Shown: positions 42,135 through 52,906 of the stretch, in pieces
Numbering within the stretch: position 1 is the stretch's first letter
How the letters are laid out: the number at the start of each line of letters is the position of its first letter
Assembly (NCBI GenBank): GCA_900708905.1
Contig: CAADRB010000002.1
Coordinates: forward strand, 4,765,661-4,829,660
Source of the DNA: Hymenolepis diminuta
Taxonomy: Eukaryota > Platyhelminthes > Cestoda > Cyclophyllidea > Hymenolepididae
DNA length: 64,000 nucleotides
Direction: 5' to 3'
Translations under genes and position numbers: made by a program
The notes under the pieces: generated by a model
The model's database searches: none
The model's input: the letters and a program-made list of their open reading frames with translations, nothing else
Told to the model about the DNA's origin: nothing

Positions 42135-42432
42135 ACCGTTATATGGGATCACAATGCTTCCACAATTGCAGTAATGGGGACAATTTTTACGATGGACTCA
42201 CGTTACGATGCAGCTGGACCACCAGAAAATAAGTTCCGTCGATGTACGCGCCCCTATGCCCTCTACTTAGCTAGCAGAGACTTTTTTGAACCTCAACACT
42301 TTGATACGGATGGAATATTTGAGGCCTGGGAGTTGGTCATAGTAGGGGTACAGAAGAAAGACAGCGGTGACTATCACTGTCGTCTCACTGGACATAAACC
42401 TCAAAGTCTAGTGTATCGCTTAACTGTTAAAA
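42135..42432 (+). CDS. Ig gene exon 3: second half of Ig domain 1
   Basis: The acceptor GCTTTTACAG ends at 42134 (phase 0), and the donor AAA|GTAAGA sits at 42433 (phase 1). The exon carries the core Trp of the C strand (VIWD, predicted W123), a C-C' segment STIAVMG, a D-strand TMDSRY, the E-strand WELVIV and the signature KKDSGDYHC (DxGxYxC; C201), ending in the G strand VYRLTVK. The spacing and wording resemble arthropod Dpr/DIP first Ig domains, where I recall W...ILTVG...YTSD.RF and WTLQI...RDAGxYECQ as the equivalents. One extra cysteine (156, in FRRC) and one N-glycosylation site (NAS, residues 126-128) are present. The frame is open upstream of the AG, but that part is pyrimidine-rich intron. 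Confidence 0.9.
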
Positions 42433-44268
42433 GTAAGATTTCCCATAGTTTATTTATTTAATCTAATAAAATATTCTGCTACTGATTTTGAAATATTCGC
42501 TAGATTATCAGACAGGCACCTATTTAAGTAATAAAAGCCAAAAGAATAAAGGGAAATTTGAAGTTTTGCCTCGAAAATAAAGAGCTAAATGATGATTGAT
42601 GCATCTTTCTCCTTGTGCCTTTGTTTGTTTCAAAATATATTTTACAGGAACGTTTAGGCCCTAAAGGTTTTAACGCAGTATTATTGTTTGAGTTAGAAGA
42701 TGTTCACATTATGCTCCTTTAGGGATATCAGAATTAATAAGTCGTGAATAGCTGGCCTCGAAAACGATTACTTTGTACATTAAACTATTTTGTTTTTTTT
42801 AATTTTAGAAATCGCTTCTGAAGAAATTACTTCTTCCAAAAATTTAAGTAGGTTATATTTTATATTATTTCTCTTGATATGGGGCAAAAAATGAGTTAAT
42901 TTTATTTAAAAAATTATTTTTCGTTTATTATAACATTAGGATTTAAGTATCATTTCGATGTGAATTTAATAAGTTTATAATTTATAATAAGTATAAAATA
43001 AAATTACAATGGTTATTTCCGATGGCCTAGTAAACGCAAAGTAATCATTTAAAATTTTCACATCCCACTGTCTTAACTGAAGTATTTGCTCTCCAACAAA
43101 ATTATTCGTTTACCGATTTTAGGACTGATTTGCGTTCTTGCCTTTAATTGGTTGTGTGTCGGTGAGTGATAGGTCCATTGCCTCTGCCTTTATGTATATG
43201 CACAGAGCACAACTTTTAAGTTACTAAAGACTTTGGCTTTTGCCACAAAAAAGAGGATCTATACATTATAGTCTATATTTATTCCTTACTAATATATATT
43301 TAAAGGAACAGATTCATTTCTTAGCAAAATAGATAAAAAAATCTGTTTTTTCAACAAAAAGCCATCTTAACTAGAGTTATTCCCCTCTCGATGAACTTTC
43401 TTCAATCTACTGTTCAAACTAACCTTTAATGGTTTGATCTAAAATGCCTGCAGTTAATTCAATTCGATAACGGATGCAGTTTCAGTATAATCTCATTTTT
43501 TTATTCTAGTATTGTTCAACACTACCATAAATTTAACACTGAAGGCTGAATTATTGCTTTGTTCAAAGAACTGTTGATGTGATCAAGTTTATAGCGTTGC
43601 TATTTATATAATCTTCTATAGCGATAAATCTTTAGAAGTTTAATTACAAGCCGATTTAGCGAAATTTTCTTGAGTAAAACAAGCTTTCTCAATGGAAGTA
43701 TAGGTCCGCTTTATTCGTTGATTATCTAAACCAATATAAGGCATATTCAGCGTGGCAAACACACAATTAGTCTATAACAGAAACAAAGGACTTTGAGTGA
43801 AACATTGAGACATCTAATTTTAATAAACCTTATAGTGATTTTAACTCATTTTAGATTGCATTGTAGTTGATTGAACTCTTAGAAGATTCAAGTTGATAAC
43901 TGAAATATTGCATCAAAATTTTCTTGCAACATAAGAGTTTTATAAGATTCTGACTCACAACTCAAATGTCCATCTTAGTGCTTTACCTTAAGATGGATGA
44001 TGGACATCTCGCAGGTGTACTCTTTGACTGATTATCTAACATCTTTATCTGTTCAATTACTAGCATTTTGACAGTGAGTGACAGAAACTAACGGACATAA
44101 CTATCACCAATTCAGCTGCTGTCTGAGCTTCAACGTTCAGTCACTATAGGTTCTAACAACATTGTCTTTAGTCTTATCCTTTGGAGCTTAAAAGCATCTG
44201 ATAACGTAAAGATTTTTCAATAATATGCTATACTATGAAATATTTCTATTAATTTTTTAACACAACAG
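42433..44268 (+). other. Intron 3 of the Ig gene (1.8 kb)
   Basis: AT-rich intron between the two Ig-domain exons, bounded by GTAAGA and AACACAACAG. Nothing else was recognised in it. Confidence 0.75.
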
Positions 44269-44616
44269 TAACTATCAATGCTCAGAGATATGCTCGCCGC
44301 TATGAATCGACAAATTTCACCTGTTCCATGGAGGCAAGTCATGGCGATTTTTCCCGAGTCATAATCGATTGGTATCGCATTGCTCCAGGTCACAATGGTG
44401 CGGGTGGTCAACGGCTAATAGAAACTCAGGAGTGGAACAATACCAGTGTATATAAAGAGATTCTGGGCGATTCCAGGTCTGGACTGAGACTCAATGCAGT
44501 GATGCAGATACATTCGACAGACTTTCAACACGACGGGATATATGAGTGCCAAGCACATCAGATAACTCATAATGAACGACCTAAAGTCTACGATTCACTT
44601 TCAGTCACATTTACGG
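44269..44616 (+). CDS. Ig gene exon 4: Ig domain 2
   Basis: The start is chosen by phase. The acceptor AACACAACAG ending at 44268 is the one that fits the phase-1 end of exon 3, giving VK-ITINAQRYARRYESTNF across the join. The later AG at 44284-44285 would be out of frame with exon 3. The exon contains a complete Ig domain: FTC (C237), IDWY (W253), a long C'-E region with LRLNAVMQI, and the signature FQHDGIYEC (DxGxYxC; C312), ending in a G strand, YDSLSVTFT. N-glycosylation sites are seen at NFT and NNTS. The exon ends in phase 1 at ACG G|GTTAGT. Phase 1-1 exons are the usual arrangement for Ig domains. Confidence 0.9.
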
Positions 44617-47600
44617 GTTAGTGAATTTTGCATTTAAGTTCTGAAAATCGGAGTGTAAAGGTTAGCTATATCTCATTGGCGTTTTGTCGGCAAGGTGCTC
44701 AAAATTTAGTATCCATGACCAAAAGAGACAATCAACATAATATAAAAACAGACACAGTCAATTTTTCAATCTAATGTCGTGAAATTCCCATGTTTTCTTC
44801 GTCTTTGATATAGCTCAACTCATTTCCCACTTTTGCACCAGCTCTAATTGATAAAGGGATAAATTGATTAAATTAACTTTGGTAATGTTTTTAAGTCCTA
44901 AAATGCCCCATTCGTTGGCAGCTTTACCGAAATTTTACCTCCTATCAATTGCATAAAATTGCTTTCAGCATTTTGTAATATTACCATATAGTGAGATATG
45001 GGAAAGTTATCTAATAGATGAGATTGAATTTCCCTTAACAATTTCCTTTAATTTAGATCAAATCTCAGATGCTATATGAGTGTTTATGTTCCATACTAAT
45101 TAAGCGAAGAGATGATACGAAGAATTGGAGTTAACATCCGTCAGTAAAAACGCATATTTTCAAAGTCTAAGCTATGAAAGAATAAAATTTATTAGATCAT
45201 CTTGTTTTAAAATTGCATTCCAAATTCTCCCAATAACGTATTAAGGGGAAGAGTTGGAAAAAAATGTACAACTCTCGCAGATACTGCCTTGAGGGGAGAA
45301 AATACCTGAGTCCCAAATTCGTATTTGTTTTTCGTTTTCTCTCATCTTCAGAATTTATTAACAGTTATGAGGTGTTTTGATTGGGCCCCCGATCTTGAAA
45401 ACCACGTTAGTAATGCACAAAATGGCATATATTTGGAGAATTTAATTAAAGTAGGAAAATAAAAGTGTGCACAAGAATATATTCAATTGTGGGTTGATGT
45501 AGAGGACAGAAATAATGCCATTCCATGACTAATATGAAAGTTGAGTGCCACTTCTACATGAAGAACATATATGCGATGGCACATTAGAATAATTAAATAT
45601 TAGACGAGACAACTCCAATCAGGATTAAATTCTAAACAAATTAATTGTTACAAGAAATATAGATAGATAGAATAAATAGTCAGTCAGTATCCTCTTGCAC
45701 TAAAAAAATAACGGCAGAAACAACTATAAATTTATGTGCTTAAAAAATTTCCTCGTCAGTGGCTAACGTTTTCATTTCAGAAAGACAAAAATATTAGCGA
45801 GTAATAGATGTGTAGAGGTTAAAATTATTGATATGGTAACAAGCGTTGTCTCTTTTCCTTTCCAGCCATCAAGGAATTTATGTGATATTTTCATTATTTT
45901 AAAAAAGAAATAGATAAAGAGCAACTTGATGGAGGGTTTCTTTCCATGGCGTAATTTAATCCTATCAGTTAATGGGTTTCGCTTGGCTAAAGAAAGGCAC
46001 CGCATATAACTACATAAACCCTAATCTTTTTCTACTTCTGATAACGTTCAATTTGACCGAATGCCTAAGCATTATTATTAAAAAATATAAACTCGATTTA
46101 ATATTACATATTAATAAAAGCTGCAATGGATCCTAATAATTCCTGATAAAAACTCATATGGCAAACATTATACAATTATGTACTTAATAAAACTACAATT
46201 CAAGTTTTAAATTCATAAATCGGAATTTTGAAAGCGGCTTTGCTTAATAGTGGCATTTATTCCAGCAATTAGGCAAGGCACATAAATCTGATACAGATAT
46301 ATATATAAGAGATTTCTCAATCGCCCTCAAAATATTGTCTATAGAAGGTATCATATTAAAACATAAAAGTGAAAGTAGTGAAACATAATCCGGTTTTTTA
46401 CTTATATTTTTAAAGAAAAACTAATGATTATTCATTTATTTTTTAAACTACTTAAATTACATTGGTCATACAAGTGTTGGGATTAGGGTGAGAGCTAACG
46501 GCTGGCAGCTAACAAGTAACAGCAACAAGAGTTTTGGAGCAGAACACCATGAGCTGATTAGGCCAAAATGCATTGATCAAGTCACAATGAGGATTTGAGC
46601 GGGTAAGAGAGAGATGAGGAACGAAGACGATGAGAAGGCAGCATGGGAGCAGGTAAGGAACCAGCGTGTGTCTGCGCGTGTATGTGGGGTATGTGAGTCA
46701 CTTGGGTAAGTGACATAAGTGCAGCGTGCTTTTAATGAAATGTGACGATCATAGAAAGGGGGAAACAATAGATACGTTAAGCCATGACAGACGGGGGTTT
46801 TGCGTCACAGGGACATAAAGATGTTACTGCGGTTTCGTGGACGCATAGAGACTGCGAATGAAGGGCAATTTTGGAAATGCACAGAGGGTCATCACTCATA
46901 AGCTTCAAATTTGGGAAAATATGGAGAATGGACTTCAGCGTATGGAATTTTGCGTTATTTTACTAGTTTATTTGAAGCCTATTAGGTGGAATTTATATAA
47001 GCTCGTGCACCTTCAGAATGTGAAATGTATAATCTTATAAACTTTACAAAAAGCAGTATGAGGCGTTATACCTCAGTATCATAAGATAACACCTTCATAG
47101 AGAAGGGAATATACAGGAATATTTACCACCGGATCAATTTGCAATGCAAATTTCATTCAAATCTTCATTTGGATCGTTATATAATCTGTCTCCACCTAGT
47201 TTCAGGTAAAATACTTTAGATTGCAACATATTTATTCTCCAAAATTGTGCTTATTTGAAAAATTCAAAATAGCTGCGAGGTCTATGAAAAAATAAAATTT
47301 TATGTGTGCATTTTAAATTTTATAGTAAATCATAAAATATATGAACCACTTAATATTCTTGTTGGGGTTCATAAATTTCTGTGTTATTCGGTCATTTTTG
47401 AAGCTTAATCAAGCACATTAATGATACTTCAATTTGTCATGTGGTTACTCTAAAAAACGAGCTCGATTTAAATTGTATAGTGAAATACTCTCTGTATTCA
47501 GATAAATATAACTCACCGAGGTGGTTCCATAATCAGATAAGCACTTAGATATTAATACCACTTGACGTAAATAATGAGTCCTTTATTGCCCTTAAACTTG

Positions 47601-50600
47601 ACTTTTATGACTGTGGGTGGTATAATATCAAGAGCACGGAAGTCTACACCATAAATATTAGGTTTTTCTCGCATTTAATAGTTTAAAATTTATTGTTTTA
47701 ACTAAATAGCATAATAGAATACATATGGAATGAATTCTATCTGTAATGCTCTAAGGAAATTAGTAAGCCAAATGCAAAACCAAATAACGACCATATAAAG
47801 CCTTATGAATATTTATCCGAAGAGGTTGACTAATCGCTAATTAATTAACCCTGAAGTCAGTCATGGAACAGAGGAGAAGCCTAATCTTTAAAATTGGAAA
47901 ACTAGGAGCTTAAAGCAAAATCCAGATTTTGTAGGAATACTCCAACTTAAATTTCTAATCCTATTCAAAATCTTTCCTAAAACTATAATGGACTGCTTTA
48001 TTGGCACCTACGTTCAGATGCTACCGACGGTGAAAAACATGCATTATATATGTTGCTTTATGGTCAGAAATAATAATAAAAACATATATAGAACAGTAAT
48101 TTAGCAGACAACATGCATGTCAGAAAAATTAGAGATCAAGTTTCTAGCCCTAATTGGAACTCAACCAGTAAACTGGGCAAAATTAGTCAAGGAGGTGATA
48201 GAGGAATTTAAACTTCTCACCGTGTCAGTAAGATGCAAATATTATTTCATTCGTCGTAGAAGGTACTTGAGTTAATTCGTCAGTTGGTTTAAGCTTCGAT
48301 TTGATTTGACAAATCCATGCATTCTATATTCAATAAATCTGAGTTATTATAAAAATAAACTGCTTTCAGAAAATAGAAACTGAAAGTAAGTGAATCTAAG
48401 AAAGATTGAAATATAATGCAAAGCGAAATGAACTTAATATGTTTTGAAAAATAACAAATGACCAGATCTCCTGATGCGAAAGAAGGAGAATCGAAAGATG
48501 CGGAATTGCAGACTGCCAGCCTATGTCCGAACCGAATGACAGAGCATTTTTATGCAAATAATTACAGAGCACGCAACTTACCATGTTGGTGAAAAACGGC
48601 TTCCACTACTTTTAAGCCACCTACGCTTCCAAAAGAAGGTAATCTAATGCCTTTTCCATTAACTATTGAAATTATTCGGACAAAAATATTTTTGATGACA
48701 TAATCTACATTAAAGCAATATTTAAAATGTAATATAAGGACACAAACACTATTTCTAGAATTAATCTAAAATAAAAAGTAATTTAGCAATGAAAACCATA
48801 AATTTAAATTTATGTTTATTTTAAATTATAATTTAAAATACTTTCGGCTTCAAATAATGCAAGTATTTTTCTTAATGAGACTAGATTTGATTATTTGATG
48901 GAAATCTATCGACTAATTAAATCAATAAAACACCAGTTCCGTTTTACTACTAATTTGTTACCTTATTACATGTCCGTTTTCCCCTGCATATGATTAATGC
49001 CTGTTAAGGGAAGTTCTAGACATCTCGATATATTATAATGTGGTGACTCAGTGTCCATAAAATCTTAACGAAAAGATGTTTTGTTGCTGATTGAAATACT
49101 CATTTCGTTTTTTAGGGAAAGAGTTTGCGAATAATAATAACTTTATAAAAATTGCAAAAATCATGAAACTCGAACTTGTACAATGGTTTGAAAAACATCT
49201 GCGATTATATTATTATTATTAATCCTAATAAATAACGACGGTTTAAGTGGCTAACCCATTAAGTGGCTTGTTATTAATGGTAAGTAGCCACTAATCTGTC
49301 TGAAGTATACTAAGCAAAAGTTAATTTGTTCCAAAAAAAGGAAGTACAAGTCTTGTACTCCAAAAGATTTCTCCTCTTCCTCTTATTATTAATAAATAAA
49401 CTTTTATATTATTCGGAAAAATGCATTTATCGGCTACCTGATTAACCGGATTTGAAGCAGCAAGGTGACTTCCTTTTCAGGTTTGAGCAAGAAAGAAAAC
49501 TCATAGAAACTGAATACTCCTAAATTCACATCGGACATCAATAGCATTCAGTTTGCCTTCTTAATATTGGGGTAATTAATAAAGAATATATTTGATCAAA
49601 ATGCTTTAAAGTAGTTATTGTGAATTCCGACGTCAAAAAATTAGCGTAAGAGTTCATTTCTAAGTTTTCTTCAAATATTTTATTTTAATGAACAACCGGG
49701 AAAACTGCATCATTAGTTAATGTTTTGTCTGCCCAGTATTTCTGTGACTTCTTTCTAAAAACTGCTATATATATTTATGCGCTATTACTCCATTATCCTT
49801 GAAATTAATGTATGAACGAAATATCGCAATCCGTCGGAAAGGTTAAGGAGGAATTTTTCGTCCTGCTCCCAAAACACACTATATTAAAACCGTATTTTTG
49901 TATTCAAAGAAATTTGCCTTAAATACTTCGTATTAAAAGAGGTTCTACGGTTAAGAAACCCGTTAATTAATTTATCCTGATAGACAGCCATTTATTCATG
50001 TGGTAGTCAATTAATGAAGTCAGTGTTGAAATATTATCCACTTATTGAGTTTGTAGTGCAGATTTTATTGATATACAAACTTTCATCATGGAATTGTCTG
50101 CGGATGCATTTCAAAGTCTGTGGAAATAAGTGCCAAAACTCCTATTGTTTACCTGGTTTTTCCCCAGGATGCCTAGTTTATCATGCTCATTTTCAAAGAA
50201 TAAAACGAACCTCTCCTTTCGTATTTCACTAAGCATAGTATTTAAAATACATGCATATATTTGAGCTAAAATAAGCACAAATATTATCATTTAAAATACA
50301 ATATCCTGATGGAACTTAAGCTCCCCCTCGTGATTGCAAACTGTGAAGGTGTGTTTAACAAATCCATGCTTAACCACAGTCAAAATTAACGCTGAATGTG
50401 TTTACCCTAGATGTCTTCCCGATTTCTCCTAACCTAATACTTAGGCTACGGAGCCTCAGGATGAATTGTAGAAACATCATAATTATGATCAAAAACTATT
50501 TACAATAAATTCTCTGTTGCATTTAATAATTAAATAGATTATTTTTTTCAACAACAATGTCAAAACTGCGGAATCAATAAAATAATGAAAAGCAAAGTAG

Positions 50601-51360
50601 TTACTTTGTTTATATTCTCCAAGTAATGAAATCAGTTAGATGCTGAATTGAATGATAATGACCTAGAATTGAAAAGTAGGCAAGTCAATTATCCAACCCG
50701 CACACTAATTCATTATTCTTGGGGTAATGATTCTTGTCTGGTTATTTTACTGCAACAACCGGCGTTTTGAGTTTGGCTACTTTGATTTTTCAAATAAAGT
50801 AAGGGGTGCTAGGCAATTTTAACTTGCTTTCATAATTTGATTTTAAAGGCAATAACATTAAGATAAATAATGTGATAAAATGAGTTCATTTGGGTTTGGC
50901 TGGTTTTGATAAATGCAAAGATATATGAAAATGGATGTTTATACCCTTATTTGTTTAAGGAAATCAGTAAAATATAGTAAAAATTAAGTTAAAAATCTAA
51001 GAACAGTTATGATGGCAAACATAAACTCAAAGTAGGGAACAGCAGAAAACTACGAGAGAAAAAAGATTGTAGATTCTAATTGTTTATCATTGTTGAATTT
51101 TCCAGAAAAAAGTGATAATTTAAATGCAGATGAAATTGAAGAAAGGAGCCACGAAATATCTAATTTGAGATAATGAAGATAAATATTGTCCCTTTATCCG
51201 TCAAAGACTATTTATATTAGCCGTAAAATATTTTAGGGGTTCTGTTCGAGAACTTTGAATGGATGAGAATAATGAAATGTACAGTTCTGCTTACCCCACC
51301 CCCTTCCACTCTTTATCTTAAAACTAATTTTATTTATAACAACACCTTTTTTCACTTCAG
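44617..51360 (+). other. Proposed intron 4 of the Ig gene (6.7 kb)
   Basis: Mostly AT-rich sequence with one copy of repeat family 1 (46463-46905). Short frames (45772-46005, 48396-48584, 50014-50232) have no recognisable content. Additional phase 1-1 exons could be hidden here, as they would not disturb the frame. Confidence 0.5.
46463..46905 (+). repeat. Dispersed repeat family 1, copy C
   Basis: Best-preserved copy, visibly richer in G+C than its intron. It shares with 2295-2730 the ordered blocks GCTAACA-GTAACAGCAACA, AGAGAGATGAGGAACGAAG, GAGTCACTTGGGTAAG, TAGAAAGGGGGAAA and GTTACTGCGGTTTCGTG. The minus-strand ORF at 46577-46768 is inside the repeat and is not a gene. It also contains alternating GTGTGT/GCGCGTGTATGTG sequence. 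Confidence 0.6.
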
Positions 51361-51459
51361 TTCTTCCACGTTGGCAGTATCAACGTCACGCCAGGAACTG
51401 GGGTCTTTGTCAGGAGCAGATAGCAGAATTCCCTTCGGTCCATGAGAACCCAAATCGAG
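51361..51459 (+). CDS. Proposed exon 5 of the Ig gene: linker
   Basis: A 99-base stretch, much richer in G+C than its flanks, bounded by a strong acceptor (CCTTTTTTCACTTCAG) and a donor, CGAG|GTATTT. It is phase 1-1, so it fits between exons 4 and 6 without changing the frame. It adds 33 residues rich in Arg, Gln, Asn and Trp (RWQYQRHARNWGLCQEQ), similar in character to the linker in exon 6, with one cysteine (351). The opposite strand has its own 44-codon frame ending at 51352 with a nearby AATAAA, so a minus-strand terminal exon is an alternative reading. Position, strand, phase and splice sites favour the Ig gene. Confidence 0.55.
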
Positions 51460-52618
51460 GTATTTTATGTCCATGGTCATGTTATACTATAACAAATACA
51501 CTATTTGTTATTGCGAGGAATTATCTTGAATTCGTTAACATTATGTCCAATAAGTGGTAGAGGGGAGGCGATCGATGAAGAGTAAAAGATGAAGGGCAAC
51601 ATCAAGGATCCAAACAGTTTTACTCCATTTGATTTTTAGAATTGGAACGTAAAATATTTACTTAACGAGTAATTCACGTTCCAAAATTCAAATTTCAGAA
51701 TTCATCCTCTGGATTACTTTCATGATCTTCAAATAGCAGAGCTCATCTTCATTTTCCTATTAGTTTGTTTTACGATTTTTCAATATTTTTTTAAATGAGT
51801 AATTTAAATACCTTAAAAGAAGAATGAAAAGGAAAATGATGGAGAACTAGAATATAATTGGGGTCTAAAATAGGAGTATTTTACCATAAATGAAGCCGAA
51901 TGGTGAGTAGACATATATTTAAAATATAAAGAGGATGAAAAGCTCAGTGCCATGTTTTTGTAGAACAAGCGACTTGTCTGATGGAGTTTAACACTCGATT
52001 AGTTTTCATGTGGCTACGTTTTTGGTATATAAAGCAATGGCTTATATGCGATAAATTTTAAATAAGAAGATGGTGCCATATTTTGATGTTAAATATGCAT
52101 GGTTCTAATTAGTCATTTTGATTATTATAAAATGTCTTGCAATACTGCCATTATAATATTGTCGCGGTTAAAATATGCTCTAAATGAAATAAATTTTGAT
52201 TTCAATTTCTTAAACTGAAGTGAAGAATTCAGTTCTTCAATTCAGTCATTAATATCTAGAAGAAAAGCTGTTTTAGAAAAATAGTGTAATGGAAGAGGTA
52301 TTTTGATTTTGAATATCTCTAAAAACTGACAATTTTAACACAAAAACCCTAACAAAACATTGCTTAAAAACTTGCTCAAAATCTTAGGCTTTGTAAACTG
52401 CATTTCTACCTACCAATTTTGTGCTGATCCTTAACAGAAGAAATTATGAAAATGATCAGATAAGGAGCTTTCTTGTTAAGAACTTTATGGCATTTGTTTT
52501 ATTTCTTATCTACAATTTGAGTCTTAGTTCATAGACAATGTTGGTGGTCAAAAAAATTAAATTTATTACTTCTGTTTCCTTTCCCAAATGTCTTGAAACC
52601 CGAATCGTTCTCTTTCAG
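51460..52618 (+). other. Intron 5 of the Ig gene (1.2 kb)
   Basis: AT-rich intron carrying one copy of repeat family 2 (about 51545-51790). It is bounded by GTATTT and TTCTCTTTCAG. No further exon was seen. Confidence 0.55.
51545..51790 (+). repeat. Dispersed repeat family 2, copy D
   Basis: Aligns with copies B and C: TTTACTCCATTTGATTTTTAGAATT, TTCCAAAATTCAAATTTCAGAATTCATCC-like and CTCTGGATTACTTTCATGATC blocks, then TCTTCAAAT. It is diverged and lacks the TTGTACAAAGTTT block. Confidence 0.45.
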
Positions 52619-52836
52619 CTCATTCTCGAGTTGTGTTATCGGATTCGCCAACAGAAAGACAACAGATAGCACGGATTCCCTTTGACACGCATCGACAATT
52701 TCAACGTTTTTCATCCCAAAATTGGAAATCTTTTCTCCCTCCTGGTTACTTAACATCTGCGGCCGATAGTCAGCTATTTATTAACCTCCTCGTAATGCTT
52801 TCTAGTCTATTTCTTCTTTCCTTCTCCATAATTTAA
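52619..52836 (+). CDS. Ig gene last exon: linker and GPI-anchor-type hydrophobic tail
   Basis: The acceptor GTTCTCTTTCAG ends at 52618. The exon is phase 1, matching the ends of exons 4 and 5, and reads through to TAA at 52834-52836. It encodes a polar linker rich in Arg, Gln and Phe (VVLSDSPTERQQIARIPF), then PPGYLTSAADSQ, then an uninterrupted 20-residue hydrophobic run (LFINLLVML...LLSFSII) ending at the stop. Small residues (SAADS, 414-418) just before a hydrophobic tail with no cytoplasmic residues is the form of a GPI-attachment signal; a short single-pass anchor is less likely. The minus-strand ORF at 52529-52756 is a shadow of this exon. Confidence 0.82.
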
Positions 52837-52900
52837 GTATATCTTAGATCCCTCTTGTACAGTTTCCCACTTAATCCCATTCCCTGGTCCCTCTGATGAA

Positions 52901-52906
52901 AATAAA
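52901..52906 (+). terminator. Candidate poly(A) signal of the Ig gene
   Basis: AATAAA 64 bases after the stop codon, the first such hexamer downstream in the 3' untranslated region. AATAAA is common by chance in such AT-rich DNA. Confidence 0.45.

Larger units (their letters stand above)
3624..52906 (+). other. Gene model: two-Ig-domain, GPI-anchored Dpr/DIP-like surface protein (6 exons)
   Basis: This entry ties together the + strand exons listed below. Joining 3673-3754, 30937-31211, 42135-42432, 44269-44616, 51361-51459 and 52619-52836 gives 1320 bases, an unbroken frame of 439 residues and a stop. Predicted layout: signal-like segment (about 1-21), a basic, cysteine-containing N-terminal stretch (about 28-85), Ig V-type domain (about 90-218; C107, W123, C201), second Ig domain (about 219-334; C237, W253, C312), an Arg/Gln-rich linker (335-412) and a hydrophobic tail (420-439) typical of GPI-anchor signals. 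Two Ig domains plus a GPI-type tail is the layout of arthropod Dpr and related neuronal recognition proteins, so a role in cell-cell adhesion or recognition is inferred. Predicted introns are 27.2, 10.9, 1.8, 6.7 and 1.2 kb. Extra small exons inside these introns cannot be excluded. Confidence 0.7.

Noticed and set aside
44217..44411. Minus-strand 64-codon frame
   Set aside because: Antisense shadow of the Ig domain 2 exon.
46577..46768. Minus-strand frame rich in Ser, Thr and His
   Set aside because: Lies wholly in a repeat family 1 copy and is not preserved in the other copies.
52529..52756. Minus-strand 75-codon frame
   Set aside because: Antisense shadow of the last Ig-gene exon, which has a good acceptor, matching phase and a GPI-type tail.
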